Below are positions 8,378-16,527 of a stretch of DNA of 64,000 bases, piece after piece. The DNA is taken from positions 1 through 64,000 of the forward strand of contig JAEWQP010000001.1 of NCBI GenBank assembly GCA_023399155.1, given 5' to 3'. Both the position numbers and the translations under genes were made by a program. The stretch's first letter is position 1, and each line of letters begins with the position of its first letter. Under the pieces are notes generated by a model. The model made no database searches. It saw only the letters and a program-made list of their open reading frames with translations, and had not been told where the DNA came from. The DNA comes from Verrucomicrobiota bacterium (GTDB lineage Bacteria > Verrucomicrobiota > Verrucomicrobiia > Opitutales > Opitutaceae).

Positions 8378-9823
8378 ATGTCCCAGTCCGACCCGAAAAC
8401 AGACGTCACCCTCGCCGCCACGGCAGCGGCCCTTGAATGCGTCACTGGCGACGAACTGAAGGCGTTGCTCGTCGAGGCTGGCCAGTTGGTCCGAAGCGAG
8501 ACGATCCGCATCGAACGGCAATCGCTCAATCCCGACCGTCGGGACTGGGCGCACCGGCAGCATTTCCGTGTGTTCCGCGGCGACTCGCCGTGGCTCTTCG
8601 TCACTGTTGGCCACGACTTGGCGACGCTCTGGGAACGCACGCGCCAGTTCGCCAACGAGTGCCCGGACATCGCCTGCGAGCCCCGATTTCTGCACGCGTC
8701 GGGGAGCCGGCAGGTGATGGGCGTGGAACTCATCGACGGTTCCAGCCTGGAGGCCGAGCTAGCCCGGGGAAGCGTGACGCCCGGAGACGCCCGCACACTC
8801 GTCGAAAGCGTCCTTCGATCGCTCGTGCGCTCGCGCCGCCCTTCCGAGCATGAATTGGCGGGCCGCGAGTTTGACACGTTTGCCGCGCGGATCTGCGGAC
8901 TTTCGGTCTTTTCCCAAGCCGATCGTCTGATGCTGCGCGAGTTGATCCTGCCCTTTGTCCGCGAGCAGGCCTTGCGCGGCGTGGCCGAGACCCAGATGTC
9001 GAACGGTGACTTTGTCGCGCGCAACATCATCGTGTCCCCCGATTGTCGCGTGCGGCTCGTCGACTGCGAATTCGCCGCCCGGACGCATTTTTTCGCGGTG
9101 GATACATGGCGATGGACCGCTTTCTCGCTGGTGCCTGACGTGCTCCGCACGCTCCACGCGGGTGAGGCGTCGGGTATCGAACCCTGGGTCGAGATCTACG
9201 GGATCCTCCAGCAGTTGTCGCTGGCATGGGAGATCCACGGAGACGATCTGGCCCGCGAGGAAGCCCGTGCGCGCCTGCCGCGGTTGGTGGAGGTCTTGCA
9301 GCAGAACCTCCCATCGCTGGGATCCAGCCTTGTATTCGACGCCCTGATGCGTGCGCCGCGACACGATCCGCGCCTTCGCGAAGTGCATGCGACAGCGCAG
9401 CTCTTCTGGAGCGCCGCCGGTCAGTTCAATGAGACCGAATCGCGTCGAGTCACCTACCCCGTCCGGCGTGATGCACAACTTCGATTCCTGATCCCAGCGG
9501 TGCGCGGGCAGCTTCAGCTGCGTCTCGATCCGGCTGAGGCAACGGGCCTGGTCCGACTCCGCGCGGTGCGGGCGCGGAAGCTCGATGAGCCAGCGTCCCC
9601 GACGCACGAGCCGGCTGGTTCGCGGCCGCCGGGCGTGGAAATCATCCGCGGATTGCTTCCGCTCGACGGTGAGGACGGGATCACCCTGGTCAGCCTCGAC
9701 GAGGATCCGTCGCTGCAGCTGCCATCGATCGATGTCGGTGCGGTGGCAGTCGATGTGGTGGTCGAATTGCTGTTGAATTTCGATCCGAGTCTCGAGTCAC
9801 TTCCCGGTCTCCTCCCGAAGTGA
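8378..9823 (+). CDS. Kinase-fold (aminoglycoside-phosphotransferase-like) protein
   Basis: The 481-residue protein has a protein-kinase-like core. VMGVELIDGSSLEAEL resembles a hinge region. The catalytic loop is N209-G-D211-FVAR-N216, and the metal-binding motif is V-D229-C-E in place of DFG. The usual catalytic-loop HGD is NGD here, but the aspartate and asparagine needed for catalysis are kept. The C-terminal third (about 350-480) is beta-rich and unknown. ATG 8378 is chosen over the upstream GTG at 8318, because the 20 residues between are not conserved-looking. The next gene starts within its stop codon (GTGA). Together with the adjacent methyltransferase it could form a split WbdD-like capping enzyme; that is inference. 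Confidence 0.65.
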   Translation: MSQSDPKTDVTLAATAAALECVTGDELKALLVEAGQLVRSETIRIERQSLNPDRRDWAHRQHFRVFRGDSPWLFVTVGHDLATLWERTRQFANECPDIACEPRFLHASGSRQVMGVELIDGSSLEAELARGSVTPGDARTLVESVLRSLVRSRRPSEHELAGREFDTFAARICGLSVFSQADRLMLRELILPFVREQALRGVAETQMSNGDFVARNIIVSPDCRVRLVDCEFAARTHFFAVDTWRWTAFSLVPDVLRTLHAGEASGIEPWVEIYGILQQLSLAWEIHGDDLAREEARARLPRLVEVLQQNLPSLGSSLVFDALMRAPRHDPRLREVHATAQLFWSAAGQFNETESRRVTYPVRRDAQLRFLIPAVRGQLQLRLDPAEATGLVRLRAVRARKLDEPASPTHEPAGSRPPGVEIIRGLLPLDGEDGITLVSLDEDPSLQLPSIDVGAVAVDVVVELLLNFDPSLESLPGLLPK

Positions 9824-12255
9824 ATACGCGACCCGACGACGCCACGCCACGAGCGATCCCCGAGTTTCCGCCTGCCTCGCTCGCAGCGCGTCCGACCGTT
9901 TCGGTCATCACGGTGTTTCACCAGCGCCGGCAACTCGCGCGCGAGTATCTTCGCTGCTGGGATATGACGCGCCAGAGCCTCGGTTTCCCGATCGAACTGC
10001 TCTTTGGGGACAACGCCAGCACCGACGGCACCCGCGAACTGCTTGTCCGGCGTTCGACGTCCGCTTCACGGCTCGAGCTCTTCGACAAAAACCACGGGTT
10101 CGCCGCGGCCTGCAACGCCCTGGCCCGGCACGCAAGCGGGGACATCCTGGTCTTTCTCAACTACGACATCGCCTTCACGGGCGACTGGCTCGAGGCATTG
10201 ATCAAGCCGTTCGTCGGCCGCCCGCATCTCGGTGTGGTCGGCAACGTCCAGGTCGCGGTTCGCACGCAGACCGTCGATCACGCCGGCGTATTCTTCGGAC
10301 CGAATGGCGCGTCGTATCACTTCCGCCCACACCTGGCGGCGCTCGCCCGGCTCGATCTCCTCCCCGTCCCTGCGGTGACGGGTGCGTGTCTCGCGGTCCG
10401 GCGGTCGGTTTTCGACGCAGTCGGGGGGTTTCACGAGGGCTACTCCAACAGCTACGAAGATATCGAGTTCTGCGTGCGTGCCCGCGAACTCGGGCACGAG
10501 ATCGCGTGCGCGACGCGCAGCCGCATCTGGCACCACATCGGCGCGTCGCCCGGTCGCCAAGCCCGCGAATCCGTCAACGCCGTCCTGTTCCAGGAACGCT
10601 GTGGTCCCGCGGCGCGACGCCTCAGCCGCTTCGTGCCACCCGATCTGGACGGGGGGCTAGCCCATCCTGACGGCACGCCCGCCGCGCCCACCTCGGACGT
10701 CATACAAGTTTACTACGACAACGGCACCGGCTTCACCGAGGCGGCATCCGTCGTTCACACCTTCCTGCGCGGCCGGTGGAATCGCCTCGAGGTCGCGCTC
10801 GCACTTGGCGGGGAAAGCCCCGCTCCGATCATCCGGATCGATCCAGGGCGATCACCCGGGCGGATCGACCTCGGAGGGCTGGCTCTCAAGCTTGGGCCGC
10901 GCCGGACCAGTCTCGGTTTTCTGCGCGGGCATGAGCTCAAGGATCGAGTTAAGATCCTGGGCACGGCGCGCCCGCTGGAAACGCCCCGCGGATTGAGCCT
11001 CGAGAGCACGGGCGAGGATCCGCAGATTCTGCTGAGGCCGGGCGATTGCTTCCCGAGCATCCCCGAAGGCTCGGTGCTGGAGCTGTGGATGATCGCGCGC
11101 GATTGGACCGACCCGGACGCGCCGACGGAGTCCGCTCCGTCGGGGCAAACGAGACCGCAGCAACGCGCACGAGGAACTCGTGTGCTCGTTGACTTGCTCC
11201 GCTTGAGCGCCGGTGGAGTCAACGGCGGTATCAAAGTCCTCATCACCGAGCTGCTGCGAAGCGTATCCGAGCGACATCGCGACACGCTTTCGATCCGCGT
11301 GCTCGTGCGACCCGAGGTCGCCGATGAACTTGAGCGCCCGGGCGAGGCGCTCGTCTTCGTCCGAAGTGAAAACAGCGCGACCGCCGCGGCGCGGCGGGAA
11401 GCCACCGAGGCCGACGTACTCTACGCGCCGCTCGGATCTTCCGCTCTCTCGCGTGCCGGATTGCCGCAGGTGACCCTGCTGGTCGATTTCCTCCATCGCG
11501 ACATCGTGGGCGCCCTGCCCGACTCCGAGGTGGCGGCCCGCGAGAAATTCTACGCGGAAGCGCTGGCATGCTCCGACGTGCTGCAGTGCATGTCGCATTT
11601 CGTGGTGGATCGGTTGCGCGCTCACTACGGCCATCCGCGGGCGCGAACCATCGTCATCTATCCGGGCGTCGGGGCGCTGGGCCACACCCCGGCAGCGACC
11701 ATCGCCCGTTCCGGACCGCCGTACTTCCTCTTCCCGGCGAACGATTGGCCGCACAAAAACCACGAGCGTCTTCTGGAGGCCTTTGCGGTTTATCGCGATC
11801 GCCAGACAAATGGATGGAACCTCAAGTTGAGCGGCCACTTCGCTTCGCAGAAGCGACTGCATGCAGCGATCGAGCGTCTCGGGCTGCAGGGACGGGTTGA
11901 GATCCTCGGGCACCTTGATGATACCGAGTACCCGCATGTGTTCTCCGGTGCGTCCGGCCTGGTGTTCGCCTCGCGCTACGAAGGGTTTGGCATTCCGCTA
12001 CTCGAGGCGTTTCGCGCCGGTGTGCCGGTGATCTGCTCCCGCATCGCCAGTCTCCCCGAGATCGGCGGCGAGGCGTGTGGCTACTTCGATCCCGACGACG
12101 CCGAGTCCATCGCTGAATCCATGATTCGGCTTAGCACGGACCGAGAGTGGCGGAAACGCCTCTCGATAGACGGTCGTGCACGGGCCAGGAGCTTCGATCT
12201 GGCCCGCGAAGCCGACAAGTTGGCGCATGCACTCCGCCACGTCGCGACGGGCTAG
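9820..12255 (+). CDS. Three-part glycosyltransferase: GT2, module A, GT4
   Basis: The 811-residue protein has a GT2 domain at about residues 25-260 (VSVITVFHQRRQL, FGDNASTDGTREL, GGFHEGYSNSYEDIEFC). Residues of about 285-430 are module A (VIQVYYDNGTGFTEAAS, then IIRIDPG). A GT4 domain follows from about 454 to 805, with YEGFGIPLLEAFRAGVPVI as the EX7E-like donor-binding motif near 721 and SLPEIGGEACGYFDPDD after it. One chain would therefore transfer two sugars. GTG 9820 overlaps the stop of the kinase-fold gene by four bases, indicating translational coupling. Confidence 0.88.
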   Translation: MNTRPDDATPRAIPEFPPASLAARPTVSVITVFHQRRQLAREYLRCWDMTRQSLGFPIELLFGDNASTDGTRELLVRRSTSASRLELFDKNHGFAAACNALARHASGDILVFLNYDIAFTGDWLEALIKPFVGRPHLGVVGNVQVAVRTQTVDHAGVFFGPNGASYHFRPHLAALARLDLLPVPAVTGACLAVRRSVFDAVGGFHEGYSNSYEDIEFCVRARELGHEIACATRSRIWHHIGASPGRQARESVNAVLFQERCGPAARRLSRFVPPDLDGGLAHPDGTPAAPTSDVIQVYYDNGTGFTEAASVVHTFLRGRWNRLEVALALGGESPAPIIRIDPGRSPGRIDLGGLALKLGPRRTSLGFLRGHELKDRVKILGTARPLETPRGLSLESTGEDPQILLRPGDCFPSIPEGSVLELWMIARDWTDPDAPTESAPSGQTRPQQRARGTRVLVDLLRLSAGGVNGGIKVLITELLRSVSERHRDTLSIRVLVRPEVADELERPGEALVFVRSENSATAAARREATEADVLYAPLGSSALSRAGLPQVTLLVDFLHRDIVGALPDSEVAAREKFYAEALACSDVLQCMSHFVVDRLRAHYGHPRARTIVIYPGVGALGHTPAATIARSGPPYFLFPANDWPHKNHERLLEAFAVYRDRQTNGWNLKLSGHFASQKRLHAAIERLGLQGRVEILGHLDDTEYPHVFSGASGLVFASRYEGFGIPLLEAFRAGVPVICSRIASLPEIGGEACGYFDPDDAESIAESMIRLSTDREWRKRLSIDGRARARSFDLAREADKLAHALRHVATG

Positions 12256-12581
12256 TTGTTCCACCTCGCACATCTGCGCGCTCGACGGACGAGCGGAAGA
12301 GACAACCTTTCGCGCAGCAACGATCCCGAGAAGCGGCGGCATCGCAGGTTCAGCAAAGGCTGACATCTCGTCCGAAACCGAGGGCAGGCGCGCTTTCCTT
12401 AAGCGCCTCTAATCCTACAGTCTTAACTGCAATGGTTTGCCCGGTCGATTAGTATGACATGGTCCGTCTGAGGTATGTGGATTGTTAATACATTTGGTCA
12501 TGGGCTTGCCCATGGAGTTCCGTGAGGCCAGTCGGGATGAGGCCCGCCACACGGCGGTTTGCCTGAAAATGCTCCCATCCC
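12256..12581. other. Non-coding gap before the secreted metallo-beta-lactamase-fold gene
   Basis: No gene is visible in these 326 bases. The part at 12400-12500 is AT-richer than the surroundings and is the likeliest place for a promoter, but no -35/-10 pair with normal spacing stands out. A 6-bp inverted repeat CATGGG (12499-12504) and CCCATG (12509-12514) with a CTTG loop could be an operator or a small hairpin. I found no match to a riboswitch pattern I know. Confidence 0.4.
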
Positions 12582-14705
12582 ATGCACAACACCCGTGTTC
12601 TCGCGGGCGAATCTGGTCTTTCATCTGAAAACCGGACCGATCTCTCCGTATGCCGTGACGCCTACCACTACACGTCGTCGCTTCGACGCAGGTCGTCGCT
12701 CAGGCCGATCACTGTTGTTCTTACTATTCTGGCCTGCATTTTCGCCGGACGAGCTTCTGCGCAGCTCGCGCCGACCACGTGGACGATGCTCCAGGTCCAG
12801 GGCGAAGTCGGCCAGGCGGACGCACACCTGATCACGTTTGCGGACGGCCGGCGGGTCCTAGTCGATGCCGGGGAAGCGGTGGACGCGTCTGGCACCCTGC
12901 TCGCGCAGCTCCGCCAGCACGGCGTCTCGCGGCTATCGGTCGTCGTGATCAGCCATTTCCATCAGGACCACTACGGCCGGCTGCTTTCCCTGATCGAATC
13001 GGGCATCGCCGTGGATCGTGTCGTCGTCAACGTGCCGCAACGGCAAGTCGCTGACCGCGAGATACCGTGGGGCTGCAATTTCAACGATGTAGTCGCAACC
13101 GTCCAGGCACTGCAGCGTCGGGGAATCGTCGTGCACCATGCGCGTGCAGGCGACCGACTCATTGAAGTGGCGCATCAGGACGAAAAGGCGGGGATCGACG
13201 TGCTGTGTGCCTATGACGGGGTGAACACACCGATCGGCGAGACCGATGTGAATGACACGAGCATCATTCTGCGGCTGTTTCACGGTACCACTCGGGCACT
13301 TCTAGCGGGAGACCTGAATCACCCGCTCGGGGCCTATCTGGCCTCCGGCGAGGTTGATTTACGTGCCGACATCTTGAAGGCGCCGCACCACGGCACCGAA
13401 GGTTGCGCACCGAATGCGTTCTTCGATCGGGTGGGAGCGAGCGCCGTGCTCGTGCCCTCACCCGCCCATTTGTGGCGATCCGATCGAAGCGCTCGTGTGC
13501 GCAGTTACTTTGAACAGCGTGAGATCCCGTGCTTCGTGAATGGCTTCCACGGCAGCATCACAGTAGCTCTGGTCCAGGGCAGCTACCGGGTCGTGAGCGT
13601 GGTCGGCGGGATCGATCGCACCGTACGCCTCGAACCTGGGGTGATCATCCCGCCGGCCGACGCCTCGGTTTTCCTCGGTGACGCTGTGACGCTTTCTGCA
13701 ATGGTGTCCGGTGCTCCGCAACCCGCCTTTCAGTGGATGAAAGATGGACTGCCCATCCCCGGCGCGACGGATGCGAGCCTTTGTCTCCAGAATGTCGAGC
13801 CCGCCGACGCAGGAACATATGTGCTTCAAGTGACAAACCCTCACGGCACTGTGCAGAGCCGCCGGGCAGTCCTGTCGCTCTTGGCCGAGGCACGGGCCAG
13901 CGCGCCACAGCGTTTCACCAATCTTTCCGCGCGCGGCTGGGCTGGATCGGGTGACGCCACATTGATCGCGGGTTTTGTGATCCGGGGCGAGGGAAGCAAA
14001 GCGCTCCTGATCCGCGGGGTTGGCACCACCCTCAGCATTTTCGGTATCGCCGCCCCTCTTCCGGATCCGCACTTAACGCTCTATTCCGGCGACGGCCGTA
14101 TTCTCCGGACCAACGACACCTGGAGCGCGTCACCTTCGGCTCGTGCGATCCGGGAAGCTGCGGGCCGCTCTGGCGCATTCCCATTGCCGACCGGTAGTTC
14201 CGACGCGGCTATCCTCTGCGGCCTTCCCGCCGGCGCCTACACCGTTCATCTTCGGGACCTCCGGGGCGGCGCGGGTATAGGCCTGATTGAGCTTTACGAT
14301 CTGGAGACATCGACGACCGCTCGCCTGGTGAATTTGTCGGCCCGCTCCGAGGTGGCGCCTGGCGAGGCGGCGCTGATCGGCGGCTTTGTCTGCAGCGCGG
14401 CCACGCCGCAGAGGCTGCTTTGCAGGGCCGTGGGACCGAGTTTGCGCACATTCGGCATCGATCGGTATCTGGCACGGCCGCGCCTGTCCCTCCACGGGAG
14501 CAGTGCGGCGAGCCTCGATTCTTCTCAGCTCGGGCCGGCGGCAATAACCAGCGCGGTTCGGGATGCCGGTGCGTTTGTCCTTTTCGACGGATCGGCTGAC
14601 GTGTCTGCGCTCGTCGCCGTGCAGCAGGAGATCAGGACGGCGGTTGTATCCGGCACTGATCTCGAGGCGGGCGTGGCGCTCCTGGAGTTCTACCTGCTCC
14701 CGTAA
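12582..14705 (+). CDS. Secreted metallo-beta-lactamase-fold protein with Ig-like domain and two tail repeats
   Basis: The 707-residue protein has an N-terminal signal (hydrophobic ITVVLTILACIFAG, then ASA before QLAP) behind an unusually long 40-residue lead. A metallo-beta-lactamase-fold domain spans about residues 65-345, with H125-F-H-Q-D-H130 and a GDLN motif near 245, closest in style to the ComEC-type hydrolase domain. An Ig-like domain follows (about 355-430, FQWMKDGLPIPGATD and DAGTYVLQVTN). Two copies of a 125-residue domain complete it, each starting NLSAR and carrying IRGVGTTLSIFG or CRAVGPSLRTFG. Such tails are frequent in exported verrucomicrobial proteins. It would act outside the inner membrane. 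The substrate is unknown, and its location inside a glycan locus is odd. Confidence 0.8.
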   Translation: MHNTRVLAGESGLSSENRTDLSVCRDAYHYTSSLRRRSSLRPITVVLTILACIFAGRASAQLAPTTWTMLQVQGEVGQADAHLITFADGRRVLVDAGEAVDASGTLLAQLRQHGVSRLSVVVISHFHQDHYGRLLSLIESGIAVDRVVVNVPQRQVADREIPWGCNFNDVVATVQALQRRGIVVHHARAGDRLIEVAHQDEKAGIDVLCAYDGVNTPIGETDVNDTSIILRLFHGTTRALLAGDLNHPLGAYLASGEVDLRADILKAPHHGTEGCAPNAFFDRVGASAVLVPSPAHLWRSDRSARVRSYFEQREIPCFVNGFHGSITVALVQGSYRVVSVVGGIDRTVRLEPGVIIPPADASVFLGDAVTLSAMVSGAPQPAFQWMKDGLPIPGATDASLCLQNVEPADAGTYVLQVTNPHGTVQSRRAVLSLLAEARASAPQRFTNLSARGWAGSGDATLIAGFVIRGEGSKALLIRGVGTTLSIFGIAAPLPDPHLTLYSGDGRILRTNDTWSASPSARAIREAAGRSGAFPLPTGSSDAAILCGLPAGAYTVHLRDLRGGAGIGLIELYDLETSTTARLVNLSARSEVAPGEAALIGGFVCSAATPQRLLCRAVGPSLRTFGIDRYLARPRLSLHGSSAASLDSSQLGPAAITSAVRDAGAFVLFDGSADVSALVAVQQEIRTAVVSGTDLEAGVALLEFYLLP

Positions 14706-14846
14706 CGGTTTCGGCCTGCGCGAACGGCGCTCCCGCCGCAACGAGCGCCTGAAGTTCTCACCTCCGAGCTCCGGGCCAGTCCGCATCGTGGAGCCTGGCT
14801 CGTCGCATCGCCGAATGATGCGTGCTCGGGACTTCCATATGGGATA

Positions 14847-14869
14847 GGAACGCCTTAATCAGGCGTTCC
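14847..14869. promoter_or_regulatory. Perfect 9-bp hairpin just before a glycosyltransferase start
   Basis: GGAACGCCT (14847-14855) and AGGCGTTCC (14861-14869) pair exactly around the loop TAATC. The hairpin ends eight bases before ATG 14878, where a ribosome binding site would lie. It could be a weak terminator for the preceding gene (no T-run follows) or an element that limits translation of the next one. Confidence 0.45.
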
Positions 14870-14877
14870 GAACCCCC

Positions 14878-16527
14878 ATGAACGTCCTTTTCGCCAATTA
14901 CGGCGATTTCGCCACCAACAGCACGAACCACATCGCCGGGTTCGCGAACGCCCTGGCCGAGGCGGGGCACGCCTGCGTGGTCGCGGTGCCCTGGGGCGCC
15001 GATACGGTCCGGCTCGTGCCGGAGGTGCGCTTCCAGGCCCGGTCGTTTCGCGACTGTCTGGAGCGAGGGCCGGGCTTTCCCGATGGCAGGCCTGCGGACA
15101 TCGTCCATGCGTGGACACCCCGGGAGGTCGTGCGCGAATTTGTGCTGCGCTACTTCGCCCGATCTCAGGCGCGGCTTGTCGTGCACCTCGAGGATAACGA
15201 GGACCACCTGTTCGCAGCCGCCACGGGCCTGCCTGTCGAGGATTTGTCGAACTTGGATGAGCAGGCCGTGCGGGAACGCCTCACCTCGGGCCTGGCTCAT
15301 CCACGGCGCAGCCGGCTTTTCCTGCGTGCGGCCGACGGGGTCACCGTCATCGTGCCGACCCTCCGGGCGTTCGTGCCTGAGGGAAAGCCCGTCCTCGATC
15401 TGCCACCCGGCGTGGATTTCCAGCTGTTTCGTCCCGCCCCACGGCATCATGAAGGGCGCGCGGCCCTGGGATTCCGCGACGGGGAGAAGTGCATCGTCTA
15501 TACCGGCTCGACCTCGTTCGCCAATGCCGGCGAGACCCGCGATCTCTACGCGGCTGTCCTGCTCCTCAACCGCCGAGGCGTACCCACGCGACTGATACGC
15601 ACAGGAGCCGATGCGCCGGAGTTCGCCGCGACACTGCCGGCCGACGTCCAGCCATTTGTCCAGCACCTGGGTTTCGTGCCGCGCACACGGCTGCCGGAAC
15701 TACTTGCGCACGCCGATGTGCTCGTGCAGCCGGGGCGCCCCGGGGCGTTCAATGACTTCAGGCTCCCGTCCAAGCTTCCCGAATACCTCGCGGTCGGGCG
15801 CCCGGTGGTGCTCCCGGCGAGCAACATCGGGCTGGATCTCGTGCATGAGCGCGACGCCTTGATTCTGGCGGAGGCGACGCCCGAGCGGATCGCGGATGCA
15901 TGCGAACGCGTGTTCCGCGACCCGGCGCTCGGAGCGCGCCTGGGCGAAAACGCGACGAGCTATGCGCGCACGCGCTTCGACGGGGCGAATCATGCCCGGC
16001 GCCTGGCCGCGTTCTATGCGTCGATTCTCGCCGCGCCGCCGGCGGTGGCTCCGACGGCCGACGGTCAACCGGAGTCGGAACTCACGCTGGCCCTGCACCG
16101 CGTCGCGACAGAGCTGCCCCAGCCATCGCGCGAGGCAGTGGCGTTGCTGCTTCCCCTGGTCCGCGATTTCGATCACGGCGCCGGGAATCAGCCGGAGCTC
16201 TCGCGACTCGAACGGGAGCGCGACGACTGGCGGGCTCATTTCGAGGAGGCTCGCGAACACGCCGCCAACCTCGCCCGCCGCAATGCCGAACTCACCCACG
16301 AACTTGACGCGCTCAAGATCGCCCATGCCGGGCAGATCGATCGCCTGCGCCAGGCCGTCGCCCAGCGCGACGAGAAGATCACCCGCATGTTCGCTTCGGT
16401 GTCGTGGAAACTGACCATGCCTCTTCGCGCTCTCCGACGTTGCTTCCTTCGCGATCCCGCGGGCTCAAACGGAAACCCCGCAACATCTCCGGCTCCCGGC
16501 CGATCCGATCTCCCGCCTGAGTCCTGA
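14878..16527 (+). CDS. GT4-type glycosyltransferase with C-terminal coiled coil
   Basis: The 549-residue protein begins MNVLFANYGDFATNSTNH and has the two-Rossmann GT-B layout. The N-terminal half includes VHLEDNEDHLF; the C-terminal half includes YTGSTSFANAGE, HLGFVPRTRLPELL and LPSKLPEYLAVGRPVVLPASN (donor side). After about residue 385 come a linker and a short coiled coil (about 440-510) that ends in SWKLTMPLRALRR, a tail motif common in modular bacterial glycosyltransferases. Its first 390 residues are clearly paralogous to the start of the next protein, so the pair arose by tandem duplication. The stop overlaps the next start (TGATG). Confidence 0.88.
   Translation: MNVLFANYGDFATNSTNHIAGFANALAEAGHACVVAVPWGADTVRLVPEVRFQARSFRDCLERGPGFPDGRPADIVHAWTPREVVREFVLRYFARSQARLVVHLEDNEDHLFAAATGLPVEDLSNLDEQAVRERLTSGLAHPRRSRLFLRAADGVTVIVPTLRAFVPEGKPVLDLPPGVDFQLFRPAPRHHEGRAALGFRDGEKCIVYTGSTSFANAGETRDLYAAVLLLNRRGVPTRLIRTGADAPEFAATLPADVQPFVQHLGFVPRTRLPELLAHADVLVQPGRPGAFNDFRLPSKLPEYLAVGRPVVLPASNIGLDLVHERDALILAEATPERIADACERVFRDPALGARLGENATSYARTRFDGANHARRLAAFYASILAAPPAVAPTADGQPESELTLALHRVATELPQPSREAVALLLPLVRDFDHGAGNQPELSRLERERDDWRAHFEEAREHAANLARRNAELTHELDALKIAHAGQIDRLRQAVAQRDEKITRMFASVSWKLTMPLRALRRCFLRDPAGSNGNPATSPAPGRSDLPPES

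Noticed and set aside
12256..12581. Possible cyclic-di-GMP or other riboswitch before the secreted metallo-beta-lactamase-fold gene
   Set aside because: I could not match the conserved core of any riboswitch class I know. Only a 6-bp palindrome and an AT-richer patch remain.
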